Of a stretch of 64,000 nt of DNA, positions 36,477-48,000 are shown piece after piece. Each line of letters begins with the position of its first letter. Position 1 is the stretch's first letter. Position numbers and translations under genes: made by a program. The notes beneath the pieces are model-generated. The model worked only from the letters and a program-made list of their open reading frames with translations, searched no databases and had not been told where the DNA came from. Source of the DNA: Hypsibius dujardini (lineage: Eukaryota; Tardigrada; Eutardigrada; Parachela; Hypsibiidae); NCBI GenBank assembly GCA_001579985.1, contig LRSR01010177.1:1-64000 (forward strand). The letters are read 5' to 3'.

Positions 36477-36994
36477 TCTTCCGCTTTTCCACTCTCCCGA
36501 ACACACGCAGGAAGGGCCTGATATTTTACAAAGACCCTAGAGATTAGCGCGAAGAATCGTGGAATTTTTTCGTCCGCGGTTGGATGGGAAGGCAAAAAGG
36601 TAAACACGGGAAAAATTACTGGGGAGGGCGAGTGGGAAAAAATGTCAGATGTCAAGTGCGAGCCGTACGATTAATGGGCCGTTAAATCGGACAGCCTCGG
36701 GTACGGCGAAAATCGTTCTATTCGATCAATCGACTGCTTGCACAACCTTTGACACTTTTACCAGTATAATTTGGTTAGGGAACCACTAAAGTTCAAACGA
36801 CTACGACGCTGTTATACAATTAAGTCTTATGACTCACGGAAGCATTAGTTAATTTGTAGTATTGCTAACATTCTTAGAAACTGACAGGATGAGGCAATCT
36901 GGGATCCCAAGTCTGCACAATGGAGAGGTCACCACGGGCATACGGTTTCCTTTACTGCGGTCAGGTTTGTAATTGACCACCTACCGTGAGCTAA

Positions 36995-37321
36995 GGCTCT
37001 CTTTCCGCGTTTAGGAAAGAAGTAAATCAGTATTTTATTTTGCTTTCGAGCTCTCATTGAGGATGGCTTCCCGCGGTTTCGACCTCAGGGATGAAGAAGA
37101 AACCAAGGACCCATATGGATGGCCGTCAATCCGCGGTTGGGTCGCTGACCACCGACCGTCTAGCGAAGGTTCTCTTTCTGCCTCTAAGTAAAGTAATCAG
37201 AATTTTATTCCGTTTACGAGCTTTCTTATTGAGGATGACTTTCCGCGGTTTCGACTTCATGAACGCAGAAAGAACCGGCGACCCATATGAATGGCCGCCA
37301 GTTCTGCCTGGGTCGCCGACA
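36995..37321. repeat. Diverged tandem duplication, unit about 172 bases
   Basis: Copy 1 (about 36995-37149) and copy 2 (about 37167-37321) share CTCTTTC, ATTTTATT, ATTGAGGATG, CCGCGGTTTCGAC, GACCCATATG and TGGGTCGC in the same order. No frame is kept across both copies. Confidence 0.8.
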
Positions 37322-38574
37322 GAAACCAAGACCTCACACGCAAACTTTTGTAAAGCTTCAACGGATCGATCATCGTGGGTGATTTCGGTACACTTCTATA
37401 TGACAGGCATTGCATGTTTTTGCATGTGCCTTGGTACTTCGGTACACCGTCGTCGTCCGCGACTTAAATGATACAAAATGTCGAGCGGCTGATATCCGCG
37501 CTATTACGGAATTTCACCATAAAAGGTGTGCGCCGTACGGTCACGAGAATTCCGCCAGACAATGCCCCAATGTGATTTCGTGATATGCAGTGCGATGGGA
37601 AAGATGAGCGACGTCCACTTAGCGCGGGTCCGGTTGTGTTTAGAGACAGAGACACACATGTAGAAGAAGGCGACTGTGAGCGCGCGTGGCAATGACTTGT
37701 CCTACGGCCAAATGATGCAGAAATAACTATGTTCGAGAGAGTACTCGATGGATCTTCTGATAGCGGTGGTGGCATGATGATGATGATGTGCGAACTGCGG
37801 ACACCCGGCTTGCTGATAAACTGACAAGTACCCGTGTTGCGATCGCATCATTTACAGTAGCAGACCTTGAAGAAAGCGCTCGCTCACCTGCTGCGAAGGG
37901 AATAATTGTTTACGACTAAACAGCTTTAAGTATGCGAACAGTTGCTAACCGTTGATTGATTTATTGTGGCGTATATGTGGCTGTTTCACGAGTTTGTTTC
38001 GGGTTGTTCTGTCTGCGGACGCCGAAACACCGTCATGGTGGAATTAATGAATTTAATTAGCATCTTTAATGAGAATTGAGGGTACTGCTATATTATGGCA
38101 TGTTGACGTTGACGGAACCCAGACGTCACGTTTCACACTGTGCAGAAAGTAAATAATGAGTGTTTGTTTCTGTGATCTTGAGTAATGTAGAAGTAAGTAC
38201 TATGCGATTCTAACGGAGAGACAGGGTCGGACAATGAACTGCTTAAATCTCGCTTTCTCTACCGTATTGTCTAGTCTTTTGACAAGTTCAGTTTCTTTTT
38301 CCCTTATTTTATAGTAGATACGCATGTCATCTATATGTAATTTACAGAATACATTATAGTATCAATATGTGGTGCCCGGTGGTCAGAGATGGCGGATACC
38401 GCTACTGCATCACTCGTGTCTGGCAAGGTGTTGACAACAGCAACAGGGTGCTTCGAAAACATTTTTAATTAAAAAAAAGACTCACGAGCCTTTATTTTTA
38501 TAGTTGAGACTAATTTCTACTTTGGTCTATTTTGATCTTAATTTTCAATCCAACCGATAAAAGTTTGAGGAAAT

Positions 38575-39128
38575 CACTATAGTCCCACCCTTTCCCACCC
38601 ATTCACTATGGTCCCATCCTTTTAATTTTTTTAATTAAAATACAATAAAAAATGATTTTCAAGATATTACCAGGATACTTAATTATTCATGAGATATATC
38701 ACTGATTAATGAAATGATTGATGTCCAAGAGCCAAATAATTTCCAATAGTAGTTTATTAGTACTTTGGTTTAGTATCGAGACAAAATGAGTGAGAGTGGC
38801 AGCTCCGTCGCAGATGACAGGGACCGCTCAGATGACAATGAAGGTGTTTCCGACTCGGAACAGACAGGCTCCCAAGAAGCGGAGCAGCTTTACCAACCAA
38901 AGATATCAGCAGCGAAAGAACCGGTATGCTTCATATGCTGATTGGGAAACTGACTTTCTGCCATAATTTTGTAACCGCTAAAACAATCCTTATTTAGTCT
39001 CGTGGTGTTTGATTTTATCTGTAATAAATCAAGAACAGCCATCTGTTCCATTATTCAACTTATTCAAATTAAAAAACGAAAAGGGTGGGACTATGGTGAA
39101 AAGATGGGACAAGGGTGGGACAATAGTG
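38575..39128. mobile_element. DNA-transposon-like element with inverted-repeat ends CACTAT.GTCCCACCCTT
   Basis: The left end CACTATAGTCCCACCCTT and the right end (read as reverse complement) CACTATTGTCCCACCCTT match. Each end has a second internal copy of the same word about 30 bases in, so the terminal region is a doubled motif. No clear target duplication is visible. The element is 554 bases and encloses one short open frame (38786-38941). I cannot assign a superfamily. Confidence 0.68.
38786..38941 (+). pseudogene. Short acidic open frame inside the inverted-repeat element
   Basis: ATG begins a 51-codon frame MSESGSSVADDRDRSDDNEG and onward, rich in Ser, Asp and Glu, like a disordered N-terminus. 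A usable donor (gtatgc) follows codon 46 at 38924. Because it sits between the inverted repeats, I read it as the leftover 5' exon of a transposase-type gene whose body was lost. No family can be named from this part; a host exon is possible. Confidence 0.4.
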
Positions 39129-40316
39129 GTACCCAAAGTTTAAACTAGTCAACTCAAAATTAGTGATTAAGGATTTTTAGTTTAGTTTCTTTTAGTAACT
39201 CAGTATAAGTTTAGTCAAAGTAGCTGACTATTTTTTTTAATTTTCTCCATTTAAATTCTTAGTATCTAAAACTTTAAGTTTTTTTTTGTTAGAAAATAAA
39301 AAGCTACAATTAGGAAAGACTAATTATCACAGCTTCTAGTAAATTTTTAGTGTGCGTATTTTAATTTAGTTTAATTAAGTTTCGCTATCCCCTGAATTCA
39401 ACACTTTTTAATTAAACTAGGATCCTTGTGATTCGATCTTCTTGACGTTTTTTTTTCCGATTTCACAAAACATTCAGAAAGGATTTAGAGTTTATTTAAT
39501 CTGCCCCCTTCAGCTCCATGCAGTGCCTTCACTGCAGACATAGCATTTTATTTTACGTTACGTACATGTACTCGTATAATGAAGTTGTTCCACATCTGAC
39601 TAAGTAAGAAACAATTCCTGCTATACCGGTGGACCTTGCACTACTGATTGATCAACGGACCAATCAACAACAGAAATGCAAAACGTTCAAAAATGGCACT
39701 TTTTGAAACATATAAGGAACCCTCTTTGGAGCTGCTCTGACTCTTCTAGATTGTCATCGTTCTGTTTATACACAGTTTCAAATGCACTAATAGTAATTAT
39801 AATGAGGTAAGTAGAATTCCGAGTTGTGACAATAAAAGAAAGCTCTTTCTCACAAACAAGTCGATACTAAACAGGAAGTTCTCTCGATCCGTCACAGTTC
39901 GTCGGAACGTTTGAGGGTTCTAGAGTAACGAGGGGGTAACCTCTCCAGCGACTGCATTTGACGGCTGAAGCACGGTGAACCTAAATCGCGCCGACATGTA
40001 TATATGTAGACTGCGTAAAGAGGGTACTTACCGGGATATATGATCGTGTGTGTGGCATTAGCCAAGCGGATGACGCGGTAGTTACGCGCTCGAGTTACCG
40101 CACACCGTATACTGCACACACACAGACACACCACTCAAGGTCAAGTTCGAGTCGTCGTGGTCGCGCGAAAACTGGGTCGACCAGCTATTCCGTCACTACC
40201 CCCGAACTACATATCCGCTGGCGAACGAGAGCTGAAACACGGACTATTGTACATTTCTGTAGTACTTAGTAGGTAGTAAGGTGCATTAGTACATTACACA
40301 CAATTAGCCCAGATGT

Positions 40317-40822
40317 CAGATCCGTCCGTCCTGACCCCGGCTTGATTTGGGCGGTACGAGAGAACAACGCGGAGGGGGTGTGTACTCGAGGCTTCAGGTA
40401 GCAATCAATATCCATACGCGCATATAGCTGACATACCTTCATATTTATTCCCCAACTTTCCGATAAATATACAAATCATATATATTGTTTAAATCAAGGT
40501 TGTTGTATTTAAAACAATTACGAATCAGCACGTGACCCCAAAGTCTGATGCTAAGTTAAATAAAAAAGAATTTAGTTTAAAATTAAAAATAAAAACGTTC
40601 TTTTCTGGTATCAAAATCAACTGCAAATTACAGTCACTGTTGACTGAAAATGGATTTACAAGTTATAATTTAAATAAATTTAGAAATCAACATTGGAATG
40701 AAAGTTTGATTTCAAATTGAATCAAAACTTATTTAGTTTGAAATAAAAAACAGATCCGTCCGTCCTGACCTCGGCTTGATTGGGCGGTACGAGAGAACAA
40801 AGCGGAGGGGGTGCGTACTCGA
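40317..40822. repeat. Direct repeat pair of about 73 bases, 434 bases apart
   Basis: CAGATCCGTCCGTCCTGACC through GGCGGTACGAGAGAACAA and AGGGGGTG(T/C)GTACTCGA occurs at 40317-40389 and again at 40751-40822 with a few differences. The spacer is AT-rich. This is either a segmental duplication or the ends of an unclassified element. Confidence 0.8.
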
Positions 40823-42002
40823 TCTTAAATCTTAAGTCACTATTTCACTTAGTCTAATATATCGATTTATATCTGTATATGCACAATAGAGAGCGTCATC
40901 CAGCCAAGTTCTGTGTCGGTCTGTCTATCCTTACATGCTATAGATGCAATGTACCGGTATATGTGCTCTGGAAGCGATCAATCAGTTTAATCATTCTTAT
41001 AAAATACGAGAAAGTGCAGTAGGATGGGACAATACGCTTCTCTAATCATGGTGATCACCTTTTTTGGTTTTTGTGAGCACAAGCGTTGACGGTTTTTTTC
41101 CCACGATGAATTATGATGCGAGTGGCTTAGTGGCCGGCGGTTCAAATAGCGAGGGTATAGGGACGTATACCGTACACGTGTAAAAAACGGCATCGTGTCC
41201 GAGTTAAGGGAGGATGATACATTGCTAGAGTGAGAGGGTCAGAGAGAGAAAGAGAGAGCAAGAGCCTCTCGAAGAGCGCCGCCGCCGTCAGACAATGTGA
41301 CAATGGCTTGCCGCAAACGGGCGGTCTGTGTCTGTATGTGCGTGCATCATTAGTGGACAGTGGGTACATATACATACGAGCGAAAAAAAACGAGAATCTG
41401 TGAAGCTGAAGCCCCCACTGTATCTGTTTGTATATTGTGTGTGTGTGTGTGTGTGAAGTGAAGAATTTACCTTGTGTATGTGTGCTCATCAATGAACTTC
41501 ATAGCTCGCTGTCTGTTTGACTGTCTGTCTCTAAGCTCGATCTTCTCGAAAAATGTCTTTGCGAGACCGTTCATCCCTCGCGGCGGATCAAACATGATTA
41601 GAGAGAAAGAGAGAAAGAGCTCCATTGAAGAAGAGAATCATTTACTTCCTTTTCGCGGCGCACCCCGGCGAATCTTTCATTGCTTGAAGAACGAACCGGA
41701 CTACTGTCTGCGTCTGTAGATATCGTGATTTTACAACGTGTCGTCTAATCTGTTTGACCTTAAACGGACAGACACAGACATTCCGTACAGCGAGGGTCGA
41801 CAATTTTCTGACAATTCTGTGAAAAGACCTTTTGACCTCTTTTTGGGCTACAATCCCCTTCGCAGACATCCTGCTTCACGCCCACATGTCTGGACTCGTT
41901 TTGCCCATCTGAATTGAGCGTCCCGGCGTTGCCGGCTCGGAGTCGGATTAACCTTTTTTCGTCTGTTATACACGGAGCGGCGTGTGATTGTTGGATATAT
42001 AC

Positions 42003-45000
42003 ATGTGCGCCATGATCTCAAGGAATTTACGCGTCGGCTTTCTGCTCCAGCTGGGGATATGGTTGTGTCAGGGGCAGACGCAGCAATTCCTCCAGCTGCA
42101 GCCGCCGAACCCAGCGTCCTCGCCCAATCTGTCGAAGCGGTTTAATCCGGGTAACTTGAGCGCGAGGAGCTACAGCGGCAGCTACGCGTCCAACTCGGGG
42201 CCCGGCGCGGTGCCGGCATCCATTACCAATGACTACCGGAGTTCGCATGTGAGCGACCCGTTTATGCGGTATCCCAATACGGATAATATGAACTTTCGTA
42301 AGTCTTCAATTGGCTTTATTCTGGTAGCAAGCATGGAAGAGAATTTAAGACTCGGGGATTGCGATTAGGAAAGATATTGGTGAAGTGAAGATTCAGGCAA
42401 GAATGCAGATATGGGATCAGATTCCGGTGTAGTCACATCCAAAGACACAGGCAAGAAAATAGATACGGACATTGTCACAGACCAAGTTGTAGGCAAAGAT
42501 ACAGACACAGATGCATACACAGTGGAAGACACAGACACAGACACAGACACAGACACCGACACCGACACAGACACAGACACAGACAAACACAGACACAGAC
42601 AAACACAGACACAGAAACATAGAGATTGTGACATATACAAACGCAGACACAGACGTTGGTTAACAAACGGGAAACATTTCAGTCATAATCGACGAATTTT
42701 TGTCGTTTAATAACGCGTCGCAGAAACTGTTCCAATGTATTCTTTTAAACTTGATGCGTCCGCCGTTTAACCATCAGATTTATTTCCGTTGAAACCGAAA
42801 GTCAAATCTGAAAACGATAGACCGTCTTACCGCGAGGGCGTTGGCTTATCCACTTCTGTACCCCGCACAAATCTCCAACTGATTACACCTCACATCTCTT
42901 AATATATACTTTAATCCTCCTCACCACCACGTGTAGACCCCAACGCGTGGGTTCAACGAGACTCTGTCGTGCCTTTTTTTCCTCCACCGGTTTGAAGGCT
43001 GCTCACGCGCGCGTGCGGTCCGTGTAAATTACACATTATGACGATACATTTACATTTTTTGTTGTTGTTGTGCCTCCGCACTATACAGACTTGCCGGGCG
43101 CGCCACGGCCACCGGATCCGCCCGCCCTCATCGGCGGCGGCATTGGCGGCAGCGGGGTCGGCGTCAACTACCAGTACCAGCCCTTCCTCAACATGTGGAA
43201 CAACTACCCCGGCGTGGGATCGGCGTACTCCGCCACCAACGGAGGCGGTGGTGGCTACGGTGCGAACATTAACAACAATGGGAACAATTATTTCGGCCCG
43301 AGTAGTGGTGGCGGTGGCAGTGGCGGTGGATACGGAAGTAACGGCGGCTACGATAATAACCAGCAGTCTTCATCGTCATCCGGCAACGGAGCGATCAATT
43401 ACGGTACCTCGGGCGTAAATTCGAACGGCTACCGACCTTCATCATCGTCGTCATCGTCATCCGCTTCATCATCGCCGACCCCGGCAGGCCCCGGCACCAA
43501 CGCTTACGGCAACGTACAAAACGGATTCATCGTGAGCAGCGGACAGAACGGGAAACCGTACGTCAGTGCGGCTGGTGGTCAGTATGGCGGAAATTCCTAC
43601 TCGCAAGTCTCGACAGCGAGTCCCAATTCCGTCTACGGAAGCGGAGGGTATGGGTCTTCCAACTACGGTGATGACGTCATGGGCAGTGCGAACGCCTACT
43701 CGACGCGACGGTCCTGCGTGCCGGATATGATGCCGAACTTTGTGGGGACCTGCTCGGTGCGGAATCAGCTGAAACGGCGGTGTCGCGGACTGTACACGGC
43801 GGTGTCGAAGGACTGCGGCGGGAAGGAGCTGTGTTGCTTCGATCCGAAGGCCACGCCGGCGCCGGCGGGAGCTCCGGCGACGACCGCCCCTGTGACGACG
43901 ACGGTGGCGGTAACGGCAGCGAGCACCACAAAGAGTCCGGCGACGGTCGTGTCGCCGGTAGCCGGAAACGGGAACGGCGGTTCCGTCGGTAACGGTAACG
44001 GAGGCTCCGGAGACGGAGGATCCGGCAACGGTGGTAACGGAGGTTCGGCTGGTTCTGGGTCTGCTGGAAACGGTAATGGTGATGGTGGGTCTGGTGACGG
44101 AAGTTCCGGCGTTAACGGAGGTGGCAGTTCCAGTGGTGGTGGGTACGACTACGGCAGCGGTGTGGTCACCGAGCCGACCGACCGGTTTTGCATTCCGGAC
44201 GCGCATCCCGCCGTCTCCAACGGAGTGTGCAGGAGCAACCTTGACGTCACCGCAAAGTGCACTGGAGTGTTTGCATCGACATCGACGAACTGTTACAACG
44301 ACGAGAGCTGTTGCTATAACCTTCCGGGAGGTAGCGGTAGTTCGACGGTCTCTCCTGTGACCGCTAGCCCTTCTCCGGCGACAGTGAAGACGACGGTGAC
44401 TACAACTGTTAGCGCGGTTACAACCTCGGCGTCCGGGACGGTCAGCACTACACCTTCTCCGACGGTCGGACCAACCACGGTCGTTCTCACGACGGTTGCT
44501 TCTACGGAGACACCGTCTACTGCAACCGTGAGTTCCTCTACTACCGCCAATTCGGTCACTTTGCCAGCTACCCGTCCACCGGCCGGACTGAGCTGCCGTC
44601 CGGGCCGATATCCCAACAGTCCCTCCAACGGAATCTGCGTTGCGCCCAATCAGCTGAGTCAACTGTGTAAAGGTCTCCAATTGGATTACTCTTTGGACTG
44701 TGAGTACTATCAGTATTGCTGCTATGCGCATGGCAACCAAACGGAAACCTATCCCGTGCCGATCACCATTGCTCCTGGTTCGTGCACGCCCGACTCTAAA
44801 CCGACCGTGCGCACTGGGTTCTGTGTGGACGGTGGAGACTTGGTGGAGCGTTGCTCGCGGATCGAAGCTTCGACCTCGCCGAACTGTGGTTCGACCCAGT
44901 TTTGCTGTTACACGGATAGACCGTCGACAACGTCAAGCGTTCGTCCGCCAAGTGGAACAACGACGATTACGACGTCGCCGTCGACCGTGACCGTGACCTC

Positions 45001-48000
45001 GTCTGCTACAGTCACGACGGCTTCTGGTAAGTGCGCAGTTGCCGGAAAAAGCGAAACTAGTTTTGGATTTTTTTTCTTGAAAAGTAAAGTTCTAGGTTAA
45101 ATTATGTAATCGCCGTTTAGGTGCGACCTCGACTGTTTCTTCGAGCCCTAGCTCCAGTTCTCCCACCTCGACTGTTGCACAAACCACTGCTACCACTAAG
45201 GGTAATTAGCCTTGTACATCAACAATACTAACTTTTTTTAATTAATATACATGCAATAGGGTCATTAACAACGACGCCATCATCTGTAGCTTGCAAACCG
45301 GATAATAATCCATCGGTCAGTGGTGTCTGTGTGGACGGAGCGAAAGTCACTCAGGTGTGCAATGGGAAAGAAATGTCGACGTCGAATGGGTGTGCTCAGG
45401 GCCAGTTCTGTTGTTACGGTGTTTCGTCTAATTACGGTTTGGCAACAACAACGTCTAGTCCGACTACAAGCACCGTCACGCCTTCAGTGACATCTACTGG
45501 GATCACTTCCGCCACAACAGGCTCATCCTCAACGGGCACCACATCCACAATTACCACCACGTCTACCGGTCCGCCGTTTACTCAGGCACCAACGACCACA
45601 ACCTCCGGTAAGAGTTCCGTTGTTGGTGCGTATTTGTCCGTCGGTCCGTTCGTTCGTTCGTCCGTCAATCAGTCTGTCTGTCTGTCTGTCTATCCGTCTG
45701 TCCGTCCGTTCGTCCATCAGTCAAACCGTCCAATTGTTCGTTCATTTGTATGCCCGTCTGCCCATCCGTCTATGCTTCCATCGGTTTTATCGTTCGTCTG
45801 CACGTCGATCATTCTCTTCACCCACCTGGAAATCCATCCTTCCGTATGTCCGTCTGTAATTACAGTATTGGTTGTAGGGCCAACACTAGGCACCACCAGC
45901 ACCTCTTCAATAACCGGCCCCACGCCCCGCCCTGTCAACTGTAGTCCCCAAAACAGCCCCAACATCCAGAACGGAGTCTGTACCTCGCTCTTCAGCCTCA
46001 GTTCCCAATGCTCCGGCCTGCAGGCAGCACCCTCCGTCAGCTGCGGAACATACGAATACTGTTGTTACACTAATACCGGCATCGAACCCGGCACCATTCC
46101 CGCGGGCTCATGTTCTCCTGACAACAACCACGCCATCACCAACGGTGTCTGTGTGTCGGCCGGCCAGCTGGCCAGCCAGTGTAACGGCAACGACATCTCC
46201 GCGTCGCCGCAATGCGATGTGGACCAGTACTGCTGCTTCTCTCCGAACGGTCAACCCATAACAACTACCACAAAAACTTCGGTCGCTTCAACGACTGCAC
46301 CAAGCTCGACGGAGACGACGGTTGTTACGAACGGACAGTCGTCCACCTCAACTTTGGTAGTGACTTCCTCATCAGTCCGTCCCTCAACTGTCCCGACTAC
46401 GTCCGCGACCGTAACCCGGACGGAGCCTAGCGGGGCTGATATGATCTACGGCACCACTGCCCATCCTACCGGAAGCTGTATTCCAGCATCTCAGCCGGAC
46501 GCGACGGACGGACAGTGTGTGGGCCTCGGTCAGCTGGCTGAGCATTGCAAAGGCGGAAGGGTCGCCAAGTCCGACCAATGTTTGCCGTATCAGTTCTGCT
46601 GCTTCGGAACGGGCAATCCGGCCGCCGGAACAACCGCCGGGCCGTCGGTCTCTTCCACAGGCGGTTCATCGGGCGGTCAATGTTCGCCGTCGACCGCGCC
46701 GGACGTGACGAACGGCATTTGCACGGATATAAGCAATCTGGGGGCATCCTGTCAAGGCCAACGGATTTCAAAGTCACCACAGTGTCGGTCGACGCAGTAC
46801 TGCTGCTTCGGACCGGCCAACCCGGATTCTACCACAAAACCGTCCGTCGCTTCAACAACCGTTTCGCCTGTTCCTTCCACGACTGTTCCGTCGGTTTCTT
46901 CAACCACTGCACCGTCTGTCTCATCGACCACGGTTCCGTCCCCTCCGTTGACAACAAGCAGCTCAACGGTTGCCCAGTGCTCTCCATCGACCGCACCGGA
47001 CGTGAAGAACGGTATATGCACGGATACCAGTAATTTAGCGGTTTCTTGTCCAGGCCAGCGGATTTCCCGCTCGCCTCAGTGTCAACCATCACAGTATTGC
47101 TGCTTCGGACAAGCGAACCCGGAGCCGGTCGGTTCGACTCTTGGACCGTCGGTGTCTTCCACGGTTGTACCGACGGTTTCTTCGACAACGACGCCTTCGG
47201 CTTCTCCAACGACCCAGTCAGTTTCTTCACCGGCGACTACCGGCTCGACTAGTGGCGGCCAGTGTTCACCATCCACGGCGCCTGACGTGACGGACGGATT
47301 CTGCACAGACAGTAGCCAGTTGGCCTCGCAGTGTCAAGGCCGGAGGATATCACGAGCGCCGCAGTGCCAGCTGTATCAGTACTGCTGCTTCGGGGGCGGA
47401 GACGCTCCGGCTACGACCGTGGCGACGAGTGCAGCGACTGTGAGTAGCAGTCCGGCGTCGCAAGCATCCACAACTGTAGCCGCAATCACTACCGGTAAGG
47501 TGAACTCATGGTTGACCACTTAAAAATTTTCACAGGCAGTTATTGCGTTTAAACAGGCTTGGAAAAATGTATCTAAAACTGCGTAATAATGACTGAATAA
47601 TTATATGAAGTAGCCTGTTGTTTTACGTTAAATTGGAGAAAAATTTCACTTCAACGGATTCGTCTGACATTTACATTCACTTTTGCGTTTGTCATTGTGA
47701 AATACAAAGTAAAATTGATTTTAATATTTCTTAAACACTAACTGCCTATGCTACTGTCATCTATGCTATGCTACTAATCTGAGCAAGAAAATCGGTTTGA
47801 ATATAATAAACTAATGATGTAAGGTCACGTAAGGTCAAACGTGTTTCTGATGATTTGATTTTATTGGCTAACAAGTTGAATTCAGTGCATTATAAATTAA
47901 ACAGTAAATAAAGCAATGCGTATAATATAAAATTGCGCATAATCTTTCGCATGATGTTTTCCGTGAATAGAATTAAGTTTTTGCATAAATATTCAATAGG

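Larger units (their letters stand above)
36477..42002. other. Intergenic upstream of the largest cysteine-module gene
   Basis: 5.5 kb without a gene I can support. It contains a diverged tandem duplication (36995-37321), an inverted-repeat-ended element (38575-39128), a direct repeat pair (40317-40389 and 40751-40822) separated by AT-rich sequence, and TTAGTT-type AT-rich sequence at 39140-39420. ATATATAC just before ATG 42003 is too close to be a usual TATA box. Confidence 0.6.

Noticed and set aside
43469-44740. 423-residue open frame antisense to gene 3 exon 2
   Set aside because: It mirrors the Gly/Ser/Thr codon bias of the real exon, is Arg/His-rich and has no domain; the sense frame carries the signal-peptide-linked modules and good splice sites.
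45331-47523. 730-residue continuous frame as one exon of gene 3
   Set aside because: It includes a GTCC microsatellite between a donor at 45608 and an acceptor at 45877 with matching phase; the module order is clean only when that intron is removed.
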